Source: Halomonas sp. LBP4 (GTDB taxonomy: Bacteria; Pseudomonadota; Gammaproteobacteria; Pseudomonadales; Halomonadaceae). From it: a stretch of DNA of 64,000 nt. Position numbers and translations under genes: made by a program. Below are positions 28,543-37,956 of this stretch, one piece after another (positions within the stretch are counted from its first letter, which is position 1; the number at the start of each line of letters is the position of its first letter). Location: the NCBI RefSeq assembly GCF_003202205.1, contig NZ_PDOG01000003.1, positions 17,761 through 81,760 on the forward strand, given 5' to 3'. The notes under the pieces are model-generated. The model did no database searches and was not told where the DNA came from. It worked only from the letters and a program-made list of their open reading frames with translations.

Positions 28543-29907
28543 ATGACCATCAATGACAGCACCATCCAGCAATTCCGGAACCGCTTGCGGGGACGGCTCG
28601 TCCTGCCGGAACAGGAGGACTATGACGAGGCTCGCCGGGTGTTCAACGGCCTGATCGACCGACGTCCTGCCATGATCGTGCGGTGTGCCGGGGTGGCTGA
28701 CGTGATCGCGTCCGTCGACTTCGCGCGGGAGTCGGCGCTGCCGATCGCCGTGCGTGGCGGTGGCCACAGCGTGGTGGGCAGTGCCGTCTGTGACGATGGC
28801 CTGGTGATCGACCTGTCGCCGATGGCGAGCGTGTGGGTCGATCCTCGGCAACGCGTGGCGCGCGCCGAGGGCGGCGCCACCTGGGGGGACTTCGATCATG
28901 AAACCCAGGCCTTCGGCCTGGCCACCACCGGCGGCATCGTGCCCTCGACCGGCATCGCCGGGCTCACCCTGGGAGGCGGGATCGGCTATCTCAACCGCAA
29001 GCATGGCCTGGCCTGCGACAACCTGGTGTCGGCCGATGTGGTCACCGCGGAGGGACGGCTGGTGACGGCTAGTGCCGACGAGCATCCGGACCTGTTCTGG
29101 GGCCTGCGTGGCGGGGGTGGCAACTTCGGCGTGGTGACGTCCTTCGCGTATCGGCTGCATCCGGTGGGGCCGGTGCTGGGCGGTGAACTCGTCTATCCCC
29201 TCGACCGTGCCAGGGATGTCCTGCGCTTCTATCGTGACTGGTCCAGTACGGCCCCCGATGAAGTGAGGGCGGATGCCACCTTGCTGTCCGGGCCCGAAGG
29301 CCCCGTACTGGACATCAAGATGTGCTATTGCGGGCCCCTCGAGGAGGGCGAGGCCGTGTTGCAGCCCATGCGCGCGTTCGGCGCTCCGGTGCTCGATACC
29401 GTAGCGCCGGTCCCCTACGCCACGGTGCAGAACCTGCTCACCGAGGTGTTCCAGCCAGGCCGGCGGCACTACTGGAAGGCCGGCTTCATGAGGGCGTTCG
29501 GCGACGACGCCATCGAGGCGCTCCTCGACTTCTTCGTCGCCGACACGCCCGCGCCCTTTGCCGCGATCGCCATCGAACACCTGGGTGGCGCCGTCGGTCG
29601 CGTGGGCGCCCAGGACACCGCCTTCGCCCACCGGCAGGCGCAACACAGCGTCCTGGTGTTGCGGATGTGGGAGGATCCCGCGGAATCGGAGGCGAATATC
29701 GCGTGGGGACGCCGCTGCTTCCGCGCCGTGGCCCCCTTCCTGGAGGAGGGCGCGTACGTCAACTACCTGGGCGACGAGGGCGAGGCGAGGGTCAGGACGG
29801 CCTATGGGGCCAACTACGCGCGGTTGGTCGCGCTGAAGAACGTGTACGATCCGGAAAATGTCTTCCGCTTCAATCAGAACATCACGCCGACCCACCAGCC
29901 CCCGTGA
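28543..29907 (+). CDS. BBE-type FAD-linked oxidase (paralogue 2)
   Basis: 454 aa behind GAGGGGAGGG. Same family as 20418-21833: flavin-His motif 'VRGGGHSVVGSAVCDDGLVI', 'STGIAGLTLGGGIGYLNRKH' replacing a cysteinyl-flavin site, and C-terminal 'YDPENVFRFNQNI'. The two paralogues agree closely through the FAD domain but differ in the substrate domain. Its end overlaps the convergent hydrolase gene by 26 bp. Not linked to a dedicated regulator. Confidence 0.88.
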   Translation: MTINDSTIQQFRNRLRGRLVLPEQEDYDEARRVFNGLIDRRPAMIVRCAGVADVIASVDFARESALPIAVRGGGHSVVGSAVCDDGLVIDLSPMASVWVDPRQRVARAEGGATWGDFDHETQAFGLATTGGIVPSTGIAGLTLGGGIGYLNRKHGLACDNLVSADVVTAEGRLVTASADEHPDLFWGLRGGGGNFGVVTSFAYRLHPVGPVLGGELVYPLDRARDVLRFYRDWSSTAPDEVRADATLLSGPEGPVLDIKMCYCGPLEEGEAVLQPMRAFGAPVLDTVAPVPYATVQNLLTEVFQPGRRHYWKAGFMRAFGDDAIEALLDFFVADTPAPFAAIAIEHLGGAVGRVGAQDTAFAHRQAQHSVLVLRMWEDPAESEANIAWGRRCFRAVAPFLEEGAYVNYLGDEGEARVRTAYGANYARLVALKNVYDPENVFRFNQNITPTHQPP

Positions 29908-30790
29908 CCTCGGCGAGGAAGCCCCGCAGCACGGCCAGGGTCTCCTCCGGATGGCTGCGGGTCACCCAGTGGGAGCCGGGGAGGCGGGCGATGCGCAGGT
30001 CGGTGGCGTAGTCGCCGAGGTTGGCGTAGCCGGCCTCCGAGACGAAGGGGTCGCGCTCGGCGACGATCAGCTGCACCGGGCAGGTCACGCTGGCCCTGGG
30101 GGGCAGCGGCGGTGGGTGGAGCACGTTCTGGCGGTAGAGCGCCATGGGGCCCAGCGCCATGGAGAGTACCTGCTCTCGGCTCTCCTCGAGCAGGGGATCG
30201 CCCTTGGGGACGCCGGCAATGCGCAGCACCAGGCGCCAGGCGGGCACGCCGCCGAGGCGCCACAGCGCTTCGCCCAGCGGCCAGGCCAGCAGCGGCAGGG
30301 TGTAGCTGGCGCGCAGCAGTTGCGCGACCACCGGCCAGAGGCGGCGCGGGCTCAGGCTCTTCAGGCCCTCCAGCCCCCACTGGCGCCAGATCGCCAGGTG
30401 CGGCCCGGAGATGAAGCTCCAACTGAGCACCCGCTGGCCGTAGTTGGGGTGGGTGACATAGGACCAGCCGATCGTGGCGCCCCAGTCGTGACCCACCAGG
30501 TGCAGCCGGCTCGCGCCCAGCACCCCGATCACCGCCTCGATGTCCTCGAGCAGGGCGGCGATACGGTAGCGCCGCGCCGGCTGGCGCGGCTCCCCGGCCG
30601 GGATGCCGGGCCAGTCCAGGCTGGCCACCCGGTAGCGATCGGCCAGGGCCGTCATGGTCTCCTGCCACATGCGCTGGCTGTCCGGGTAGCCGTGCAGGAA
30701 GAGCACCAGGGGGCGCTGGGGGTCGCCGCCGTGGCGCACGCGCAGCCGGTAGCCGGGGCGCTCGACCCAGGTCTCGGCCAGCCCGCTCAT
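29882..30790 (-). CDS. Alpha/beta hydrolase, epoxide-hydrolase/dehalogenase type
   Basis: 302 aa, cytoplasmic. Oxyanion loop 'FLHGYPDSQRMW', nucleophile elbow 'LVGHDWGATIGW' with Asp (not Ser) as nucleophile, and C-terminal His in 'PGSHWVTRSHPE'. The HDWG elbow is that of epoxide hydrolases and haloalkane dehalogenases. The start overlaps the stop of the PQQ-dehydrogenase gene by four bases (ATGA), implying coupled translation. A cytoplasmic hydrolase coupled to a periplasmic oxidase suggests successive steps of one catabolic route; substrate unknown. Confidence 0.82.
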   Translation of the reverse strand: MSGLAETWVERPGYRLRVRHGGDPQRPLVLFLHGYPDSQRMWQETMTALADRYRVASLDWPGIPAGEPRQPARRYRIAALLEDIEAVIGVLGASRLHLVGHDWGATIGWSYVTHPNYGQRVLSWSFISGPHLAIWRQWGLEGLKSLSPRRLWPVVAQLLRASYTLPLLAWPLGEALWRLGGVPAWRLVLRIAGVPKGDPLLEESREQVLSMALGPMALYRQNVLHPPPLPPRASVTCPVQLIVAERDPFVSEAGYANLGDYATDLRIARLPGSHWVTRSHPEETLAVLRGFLAEVTGAGGSA

Positions 30791-32796
30791 TCCGGCTCCG
30801 GCAGGGCGAAGGCGACGATGGCGTCGCCGGGGTCGGAGAACAGGTGCCCGCCCGCCGCGACCACCAGGAACTGGCGTCGCTCGGGGCCGAGCCGGTAGGT
30901 GAGGGGCGTGGCGTGGGCGGCGTAGGGGAGGTCGGCGCGCCACAGGGTCTCGCCGCTGGCCAGGTCGAAGGCGCGGATATAGCGATCCGGGGTGGCAGCG
31001 ATGAAGGCCAGGCCGCCGGCGGTGACGATGGGGCCGCCGACATTGGGCACGCCCCACTCGAGCCAGAAGGGCCAGGGAGCCAGGCCGCGGGTGGAGCCCA
31101 GGGGCACCTCCCAGCGGATCTCGCCGTCGTCCAGGTCGACGGCGGTCAGCGTACCCCAGGGCGGGGCGCTGCACGGCATGCCCAGCGGCGAGCTCAGCAG
31201 CTCCACGCTGACCCCATAGGGGGTGCCGCGCATCTCGCTGTAGAGGCGGTTGGCGCCGGCGAGCCCGCCGGCGTCGGTGCGGGTCTCCTCCTCGGGCAGC
31301 GCCGCGTACTCCTCGCGGGGAATCAGCCGCACCCCGGTGGGCACCCGCGACTGGTTGACCACCAGCAGGTTGCGGCTCGGGTCGACGGCGCCACTGCCCC
31401 AGTTGATGCCGCCCGTGGCGGCGGGGTAGACCACCGTGCCCTCGAGGCTGGGCGGGGTGTAGAGGCCTTCGGCGCGGCGCGACTCGATCTCGCGACGGCA
31501 GCGGCCGCGGTCCCAGAAGGTCAGGCCCCAGGCGTCGTCCGGGGTCAGTTGCGGCGGAAAGAGCGTCGGCGGGGTAACCGGGAAGGGCTGGGTGGGCGAG
31601 AGCCACTCGCCCGGCGCCGGGTCCTGGGGCACCGGGCGCTCCTCGATGGGGTGCAGCGGTTCGCCGCTCTCGCGGTCGAGCACGAACACATGGCCGGCCT
31701 TGGTCGAGACGACCACCGCGGCCACCGGGCCGTCGTCGGTGTTCAGCTCGATCAGCGACGGCTGGGCGCCTATGTCGTAGTCCCAGAGGTCGTGGTGGAC
31801 GGTCTGGAAGTGCCAGGCGACCTCGCCGGCGCGCTCGCCGCGGGTGTGCAGGGCGACCACCGAGGATGAGTAGTGATCGAGCCCGTTCCGCTGGCCGCCG
31901 AAGTAGTCCGGTGGGGCATTGCCGGTGGGCACGAACAGCAGGCCGCGCTCGGCGTCGGCGGCCATCGGCGCCCAGACATTGGCGGTGGAGCGGCGGTAGG
32001 GGCCTTCCGCCGGGGTGGCGGGGTGATCGGGGGGCACCGGGTCCCAGGCCCAGGCCAGCTCGCCGGTGCGGGCGTCGAAGGCGCGCACCACCCCCGGTGG
32101 GGCGTCGGCGCGCACGTTATCGGCCACCAGGGCGCCGACGATGACCAGATCGTCGACCACCAGCGGGGCCGAGGTGACGTAGTACTCCCAGGGCGGCACG
32201 TCGTCGCCGAGGTCGTCGCGCAGCGCCAGGCGGCCGGCCTCGCCGAAGTCGGCGCAGGGGCGGCCGGTGGCGGCGTCCAGGGCGATCAGCTCGGCGTCCT
32301 GGGTGCCGGTGAAGATCCGCTCCCGGCATTCGCTCTCGTTCCCGCCATCGGCCTCGGCGTCCTGCCAGTGGGCCACACCGCGGCAGATCATCGGGTAGGC
32401 GCCGTGCAGCCGGCGCAGCTGCAGCTCGGGGTCGAACTGCCAGAGCTCCTCGCCGGTTTCCGGGTCCAGTGCGATGACGCGGTTGTAGGGGGTGCAGAAG
32501 ATCAGCCGCTCGCCCACCACGATGGGCGTGACCTGCAGCGAGGTGCGGGTCTGGGTCTCGTCGCCGAGGGCGAAGTCGCCGCTCTCGTAGCGCCACACCT
32601 CCTCGAGGTAGGCGACGTTGTCGGGGCGGATCTGGTCGAGGGGCGAGTAGCGCAGGCCCTCGAGGCCTTGACCGTAGTGCGGCCAGTCGCCCGTCGGGCC
32701 GCTCGTGTCGAGGGGCGGGGGTGGTTCACCGCAGCCGGCCACGAACAGCAGCATGGTGAAAAGCAGTTCCCCCCGGATCGCACCTTGCCGTCGCAT
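30787..32796 (-). CDS. PQQ-dependent dehydrogenase, lipoprotein form
   Basis: 669 aa. A lipoprotein signal with lipobox FVAG|C near residue 22 replaces the membrane-helix domain of classical membrane glucose dehydrogenase. The eight-bladed propeller of the glucose/quinate dehydrogenase class is visible: 'WPHYGQGLEGLRYSPLDQI', 'RVIALDPETGEELWQFDP', 'FQTVHHDLWDYDIGAQPSL' and 'TAVDLDDGEIRWEVPLG'. It would oxidise a sugar or cyclic alcohol in the periplasm and pass electrons to quinone. No pqq synthesis genes are in the window. First gene of a two-gene operon with the alpha/beta hydrolase. Confidence 0.88.
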   Translation of the reverse strand: MRRQGAIRGELLFTMLLFVAGCGEPPPPLDTSGPTGDWPHYGQGLEGLRYSPLDQIRPDNVAYLEEVWRYESGDFALGDETQTRTSLQVTPIVVGERLIFCTPYNRVIALDPETGEELWQFDPELQLRRLHGAYPMICRGVAHWQDAEADGGNESECRERIFTGTQDAELIALDAATGRPCADFGEAGRLALRDDLGDDVPPWEYYVTSAPLVVDDLVIVGALVADNVRADAPPGVVRAFDARTGELAWAWDPVPPDHPATPAEGPYRRSTANVWAPMAADAERGLLFVPTGNAPPDYFGGQRNGLDHYSSSVVALHTRGERAGEVAWHFQTVHHDLWDYDIGAQPSLIELNTDDGPVAAVVVSTKAGHVFVLDRESGEPLHPIEERPVPQDPAPGEWLSPTQPFPVTPPTLFPPQLTPDDAWGLTFWDRGRCRREIESRRAEGLYTPPSLEGTVVYPAATGGINWGSGAVDPSRNLLVVNQSRVPTGVRLIPREEYAALPEEETRTDAGGLAGANRLYSEMRGTPYGVSVELLSSPLGMPCSAPPWGTLTAVDLDDGEIRWEVPLGSTRGLAPWPFWLEWGVPNVGGPIVTAGGLAFIAATPDRYIRAFDLASGETLWRADLPYAAHATPLTYRLGPERRQFLVVAAGGHLFSDPGDAIVAFALPEPE

Positions 32797-33298
32797 CCTG
32801 CGCTCCTCCCTGAAGCCCGGCGCGCCTGGCCGGGAAACCCCTCGCTCGACTTGAAGCTAGTCCATAAGCCGCCCCCGGGCGAGGCGTGGCCCTGTTCCGC
32901 GACAAGGTGATGATCCTGGTCTCCGCCGCCGGCGATGACTGGCGGCTGCGCTACATCATGGGCGACGCTGCGCGCTTCCGGCCCGGCGATGTCACGGCAT
33001 CAGGGCTACCCGGCGCGGTCGTTGCCGGCATCCCGAGCGTTGACACAAGCGTTTCGCCGATCCTGACCTGCATCAGGAAACCCCGGAGCTCGTGAACCAT
33101 ACTGACAGAGCCGCGATATCTCCTTACTTCCGGACTCAGGAGTTCACATGGCTTGTCATGACAAGGTGGTCATTCCCGATGAGCTGACAGTGATGGCATG
33201 CATCGACGGGGCCTGCGGATGATGCGGTGGAGGGAACCATCCGGCGATAAGCCAGCACGTGCCCGGTCAACGACTCGCCTCCGGGAGCCCGCGGTTTC
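32797..33298 (+). promoter_or_regulatory. 502-bp region upstream of mrp: FNR-like palindrome and candidate promoter
   Basis: At 33062-33077 there is CCTGACCTGCATCAGG, a palindrome with the core TGACCTGCATCA shared by the FNR-like sites at 48468 and 57127. About 21 bases after it comes CATACT (33098-33103), a plausible -10 box, which would start transcription near 33110. A short ORF (33148-33222) with a good ribosome site follows. An open frame at 32886-33095 (ALFRDKVMILVSAAGDDW) may be a remnant but I cannot identify it. Confidence 0.4.
33148..33222 (+). CDS. Candidate 24-aa small ORF ahead of mrpA
   Basis: ATG at 33148 is preceded by CAGGAG at 5-base spacing, better than the site before mrpA itself. 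Encodes MACHDKVVIPDELTVMACID then GACG, with three cysteines. It lies 38 bases after the inferred transcription start and 76 bp before mrpA. Could be a leader peptide, a tiny protein or chance; no homologue is known to me. Confidence 0.3.
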   Translation: MACHDKVVIPDELTVMACIDGACG

Positions 33299-36097
33299 AT
33301 GACGCTGCTGCTGATCGTCACGCTGCCCCTGCTCGGTGCCCTGCTGACCAGTGCGACGGCCCGCGCCCGGGACCTGCGGTTCTCGGCCCTCGTCGCGGCG
33401 CTGGCCCCCGTGACGGTGCTGGCCCTGGTGCTGTCCCAGTTGCCCGCGATCCTGGCCGGCGAGGTCATCGCTGCCGAGTGGCGCTGGATCGAGGCCATCG
33501 GCCTCACGATCGCCTTCCGCATGGATGGGCTGGCCATGCTGTTCGCCCTGCTGATCGTCGGCATGGGCCTGCTGGTGATGCTGTATGCGCGCTATTACTT
33601 TGCCGGCAAGCACGGGGGAGCCCATTTCTATGTCCTGACGCTGGTGTTCATGGCGTCCATGCTGGGCATCGTCACCTCGGGCAACCTGCTGTTCATGCTG
33701 GTGTTCTGGGAAATGACGAGCCTGGTTTCGTTCCTGCTGATCGGCTTTCATTCGGATCAGCGCCCGGCGCGCCGTGGTGCCCGCCTGACCCTGGTGATCA
33801 CCAGCGGCGGGGGGCTGGCGCTGATGGCCGGTGTCATCCTGATCGGCCAGGTGGTGGGCAGTTTTCAGCTGAGCGATGTGCTGGCGGCCGGCGATACCCT
33901 GCGCGATCACCGCCAGTATCCGTTGATCCTGTCCCTGGTGTTGCTGGGGGCCATGACCAAGTCTGCCCAGTTTCCCTTTCACCTGTGGCTGCCGCATGCC
34001 ATGACCGCGCCCACGCCGGTGTCTGTCTATCTGCATTCGGCGACCATGGTCAAGGCGGGGATCTTTCTCCTGGCCCGGCTGCATCCGGTGCTGGCGGAAA
34101 CGCCTCTCTGGCTGTACAGCGTCTCCACCGTGGGCATGGCGACCCTGCTCACCGGCGCCTTCGTGGCGATGTTCAAGCACGACACCAAGGGGCTGCTGGC
34201 CTACTCCACGGTCAGCCATCTGGGGTTGATCACCCTGCTGCTGGGCATGGGCACCAGGATGGGGTTGATCGTGGGCCTGTTCCACCTGCTGAACCACGCC
34301 CTGTTCAAGGCACCGCTGTTCATGATGGCGGGCATCGTCGAGCAATCGACCGGCACGCGGGACATGCGTCGCATCAACGGCATGTGGCACTTCATGCCCT
34401 ATCTCGGCGTGCTCACCGGCGTGGCCGCCGCCTCCATGGCCGGGCTGCCGCTGCTGAACGGCTTTTTGAGCAAGAAGATGTTCCTTGCCGAGACCCTGGT
34501 CTCGCCGTTCTCCGGCGTGCTGGCCTGGCTCACCCCCTCCCTGGCGGCCTTGGGGGGGCTAGCGACCGTCGCCTATTCGGCGCGCATCTTCCATAACGTC
34601 TTCTTCAACGGGGCACCGCGGGACCTGCCCATCTGGCCCCCGAAAGCGCCAGGAGTGGGCATCCTGATACCCGTGACGCTGCTGTCCGCCGCCTGCATCC
34701 TGGTCGGCATCGTGCCGCAATACGTGGTGCATACGCTGCTGAAGATTGCCGCCGAGGCGGCGCTGGGTGATGACTTGCCCCAGTACAATCTCGGCCTGCT
34801 GCACCACTTCAACCTGCCGTTCCTGATGAGTGCCCTGGCGCTGACGGGCGGCCTCGCCATGTACCTGGCAAGACGGCAGCTTTTCGCCATCTATGACCGG
34901 CTGCCCGAGGTCGATGCCAAGGAAAATTTCGAGTGGTTGATGCTGCAGGCGGGGACCTTCGCCGAACGGCTGGTGCACCGGCTGGAGAACGGCTCGGTGC
35001 AGCGCTATATCGCGCTCGTGCTGCTCAGCGCCCTGATCACGATGGGCTCGGCCCTCGCCAGCATGACGGAGTGGCGCGGTCCCGAGGCACTGACTCCCCT
35101 CGATCCCATGACCATATTCGGTACCGTGCTGCTGATGGCCTCCGCCCTGGGGGTGGCCATCGGCCACCGCAACCGTTTCCTCGCCCTGTTGCTCACCGGG
35201 TCCGCCGGACTCTTCGTCACCCTCACCTTTGCCCGTTTCTCGGCGCCGGACCTGGCCCTGACGCAGCTGTCCGTGGAGGTGATGGCGGTGATCATCATGA
35301 TGCTGGCCCTGTCCTTCCTGCCGCAGACGACGCCGCCGGAGTCCTCCGTCCCGCGGCGCGTGCGCGATCTCGCGCTCGCCGGAGTGAGTGGCCTGGGCAT
35401 GGCCACCCTGGCCTACGCGGTCATGACCCGCCCGACGCAGAGCATCTCCGGGTTCTTCCTGGCCCGTAGCGTCCCGGAGGGCGGCGGCACCAATGTGGTC
35501 AATGTGATCCTGGTGGACTTCCGCGGCTTCGATACCCTCGGCGAAATCACGGTACTGGGGATTGCCGCCGTGGCCGTCTTCGCGCTCACCCGCAACCTGC
35601 AACTCAAGGAACGGGTGCCACAGGAGCAGGGGCAGTACTGGGCGTCCGAGCCCCATCCCATGATTCTCAGGATGATCGCCCGCCCCATCCTGCCGGTCAC
35701 GATCATGGTGTCGGCCTACATCTTCCTGCGGGGGCACAACATGCCCGGAGGCGGGTTCATCGCGGGACTGATCACGGCCGTTGCCCTGTCGCTGCAATAC
35801 ATGGCGGGCAGCCTGGCCTGGGCCCATTCGTGCATGCTGACTCCCTTCCGTCCCCTGGTCGGTGGCGGCATCCTGCTGGCCGCACTCACCGGCCTGGGCA
35901 GCCTGGCAGCCGGCGCGCCTTTCCTGACCAGTTGGTTCGGGCACTATCGACTGCCGGTGCTGGGCGACTTCGAGCTTGCCACCGCGCTGCTGTTCGACCT
36001 TGGCGTCTTCATCACGGTGGTGGGGGCGACCCTGCTGATCCTGGCCAACATGGGCAAGCTCATGACCCTGCAAGGGCCGGGGAAGGAGATCGGCTGA
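33299..36097 (+). CDS. mrpA: Mrp antiporter subunit A fused to subunit B
   Basis: Largest subunit of the multi-subunit Na+(K+)/H+ antiporter. 932 aa, matching the fused MrpA-B form (group 2, PhaAB-like). Residues about 1-500 form the NuoL-like proton channel: the essential Glu is in 'MLVFWEMTSLVSF' and the Lys region in 'MTKSAQFPFHLWLPHAM'. About 600-770 is the MrpA-specific extension. From about 790 the MrpB part begins ('PILPVTIMVSAYIFLRGHNM', 'PGGGFIAGLITAVALSLQY'). First gene of six; its stop overlaps the mrpC start (TGATG). Confidence 0.95.
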   Translation: MTLLLIVTLPLLGALLTSATARARDLRFSALVAALAPVTVLALVLSQLPAILAGEVIAAEWRWIEAIGLTIAFRMDGLAMLFALLIVGMGLLVMLYARYYFAGKHGGAHFYVLTLVFMASMLGIVTSGNLLFMLVFWEMTSLVSFLLIGFHSDQRPARRGARLTLVITSGGGLALMAGVILIGQVVGSFQLSDVLAAGDTLRDHRQYPLILSLVLLGAMTKSAQFPFHLWLPHAMTAPTPVSVYLHSATMVKAGIFLLARLHPVLAETPLWLYSVSTVGMATLLTGAFVAMFKHDTKGLLAYSTVSHLGLITLLLGMGTRMGLIVGLFHLLNHALFKAPLFMMAGIVEQSTGTRDMRRINGMWHFMPYLGVLTGVAAASMAGLPLLNGFLSKKMFLAETLVSPFSGVLAWLTPSLAALGGLATVAYSARIFHNVFFNGAPRDLPIWPPKAPGVGILIPVTLLSAACILVGIVPQYVVHTLLKIAAEAALGDDLPQYNLGLLHHFNLPFLMSALALTGGLAMYLARRQLFAIYDRLPEVDAKENFEWLMLQAGTFAERLVHRLENGSVQRYIALVLLSALITMGSALASMTEWRGPEALTPLDPMTIFGTVLLMASALGVAIGHRNRFLALLLTGSAGLFVTLTFARFSAPDLALTQLSVEVMAVIIMMLALSFLPQTTPPESSVPRRVRDLALAGVSGLGMATLAYAVMTRPTQSISGFFLARSVPEGGGTNVVNVILVDFRGFDTLGEITVLGIAAVAVFALTRNLQLKERVPQEQGQYWASEPHPMILRMIARPILPVTIMVSAYIFLRGHNMPGGGFIAGLITAVALSLQYMAGSLAWAHSCMLTPFRPLVGGGILLAALTGLGSLAAGAPFLTSWFGHYRLPVLGDFELATALLFDLGVFITVVGATLLILANMGKLMTLQGPGKEIG

Positions 36098-36438
36098 TGG
36101 AAGTATTGTTTGCCGCCGCCCTGGGGGTGCTGACGTTCTGCGGTGTCTACCTGCTCCTGCGCGCCCGCACCTTTCCGGTGGTGTTGGGCCTGACCCTGCT
36201 GTCCCATGCCGTGAACCTGTTTCTCTTCGGCATGGGCCGCCTGGCCCTGGAGGCGCCCCCCGTCATCGGCGCAAGCAGCCATCAGGCCGACCCGCTCCCC
36301 CAGGCCCTGGTGCTGACCGCCATCGTGATCGGCTTTGCCATGACCGCCTTCGTGGTCGTGCTGGCCCTGCGTGCCGCGGTGGAACTGCGCAGCGACCATG
36401 TGGATGGGGTGGATCCGGACGAGGACTGGCGCCCATGA
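36097..36438 (+). CDS. mrpC: Mrp antiporter subunit C
   Basis: 113 aa, NuoK-like with three membrane helices. 'MEVLFAAALGVLTFCGVYLL', 'VVLGLTLLSHAVNLFLFGMG' and 'ADPLPQALVLTAIVIGFAMT' contain the family signature L-(x)-Q-A-L-V-L-T-A-I-V-I. It overlaps mrpA by one base and mrpD by four (ATGA), so translation is tightly coupled. Confidence 0.95.
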   Translation: MEVLFAAALGVLTFCGVYLLLRARTFPVVLGLTLLSHAVNLFLFGMGRLALEAPPVIGASSHQADPLPQALVLTAIVIGFAMTAFVVVLALRAAVELRSDHVDGVDPDEDWRP

Positions 36439-37955
36439 ACCACCTGCTCATCCTGCCGGTGCTGATCCCGCTGTTGGCCGGCGCCTTCCTGGTGATCGCC
36501 TTCGCCGTCCCGCTGGCGCTTCAGCGCCTGATCAGCCTGCTCAGCACGGCGCTGCTCGTGCTGATCGCGTGGCTGCTGTTCGAGCAGGTCATGGCGGGGA
36601 ATCATGTGCTGTATACGCTGGGGAACTGGTCGCCGCCGTTCGGGATTCTCCTGGTGGCAGACCGCCTCAGTGTCCTGATGTTGCTGATCACCGCCGTGCT
36701 GGCGGCGTTCTGCGTCCTGTACGCGGGTCGCGGGGACGACACCCGAGGTGCCCACTTCCACGCGCTGCTGCAGTTCCAGCTGGCGGGCATCAACGGTGCC
36801 TTCCTCACCGGCGACCTGTTCAACCTGTTCGTCTGCTTCGAGATCCTGCTGATCGCGTCCTACGCCCTGCTGTTGCATGGCGGCGGCATCGCGCGCTGCC
36901 GGGCCAGCCTGCATTACGTGATCCTGAACCTGGTCGGGTCGGCGATGTTCATCATCGGGGTCGGCATCCTCTATGGAGTGACCGGTACCCTGAACATGGC
37001 GGACCTGGCGGTACGCGTGGCCAATGCCCCCGCCGAAGACCTGCCGTTGCTGACCGCGGCCTCGCTGCTGTTGCTGGTGGTGTTCGGCATCAAGGCGGCC
37101 CTCTTGCCCCTGCTGTTCTGGCTGCCTCGGGCCTACACCGCCGCCAGCGCCCCCGTCGCGGCGCTGTTCGCCATCATGACCAAGGTCGGCATCTACGCCA
37201 TGCTGCGTGTCTTCAGCCTGATCTTCGGCCTGGAAACGGGCCTGGTCGGCACCATCGCCTGGCAGTGGCTATGGCCCCTGGCGCTTGCCACCCTGGCGCT
37301 CGGTGGCATCGGGGTACTCGGGGCGATCAACCTGCGCAACCTGACCGCCTACATGGTCATCGTCTCCGTCGGGACCCTGCTGGCAACCCTGGCGCTGGGC
37401 AGTCGGGACGCCCTCGCCGCCGGGCTCTTCTACCTGATTCACTCCACCCTCATGACGGCGGCCTTCTTCCTGCTGGCCGACCTGATCGCCCGGCAACGCG
37501 GGGCAGCCGCCGACCATATGGTGATTGCGGCGGCCATGCCGCATAAGCGTACCCTGGGGATCGTGTATTTCGTCGGCGCCATCGCGCTTGCCGGCTTGCC
37601 GCCTTTCAGCGGCTTTGTCAGCAAGGTCTGGATCCTGCAGGTGGCCGGCGGTACGGACCGTCAGGCCTGGTTATGGGCGTTGCTGCTGATTGCCGCCTTC
37701 ATGATCCTGATCGCCCTGAGCCGGGCCGGCAGCAAGTTCTTCTGGCGGCAGTCCGGTGAGCCCCCACTGCGATTGCGGGTGGACCCGGCAAGGCTTGGCG
37801 TCGTGATCACGATGTTGCTGGGCAGTGTGATGCTGTCCGTGGCCGCCACTCCCGTCATGTCGCTCATGCTGGATACCGCCGACGCCGTCCTGTCGCCCGG
37901 TGCCTACGTGGAGGCGGTAGAGGCGGCGGCTCGACAGACAGGGGGGGAACGCTGA
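36435..37955 (+). CDS. mrpD: Mrp antiporter subunit D
   Basis: 506 aa, NuoN/M-like proton-translocating subunit with about 14 helices. The helix 'LFNLFVCFEILLIASYALLL' carries the essential Glu and 'LLVVFGIKAALLPLLFWLPR' the essential Lys. 'AYTAASAPVAALFAIMTKVG' is the second conserved block. One base separates its stop from mrpE. Confidence 0.95.
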   Translation: MNHLLILPVLIPLLAGAFLVIAFAVPLALQRLISLLSTALLVLIAWLLFEQVMAGNHVLYTLGNWSPPFGILLVADRLSVLMLLITAVLAAFCVLYAGRGDDTRGAHFHALLQFQLAGINGAFLTGDLFNLFVCFEILLIASYALLLHGGGIARCRASLHYVILNLVGSAMFIIGVGILYGVTGTLNMADLAVRVANAPAEDLPLLTAASLLLLVVFGIKAALLPLLFWLPRAYTAASAPVAALFAIMTKVGIYAMLRVFSLIFGLETGLVGTIAWQWLWPLALATLALGGIGVLGAINLRNLTAYMVIVSVGTLLATLALGSRDALAAGLFYLIHSTLMTAAFFLLADLIARQRGAAADHMVIAAAMPHKRTLGIVYFVGAIALAGLPPFSGFVSKVWILQVAGGTDRQAWLWALLLIAAFMILIALSRAGSKFFWRQSGEPPLRLRVDPARLGVVITMLLGSVMLSVAATPVMSLMLDTADAVLSPGAYVEAVEAAARQTGGER

Positions 37956-37956
37956 G

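Noticed and set aside
32886..33095. Open frame of 69 codons (ALFRDKVMILVSAAGDDW) upstream of mrp
   Set aside because: No ribosome site and no family recognised; could be a remnant but cannot be supported as a gene.
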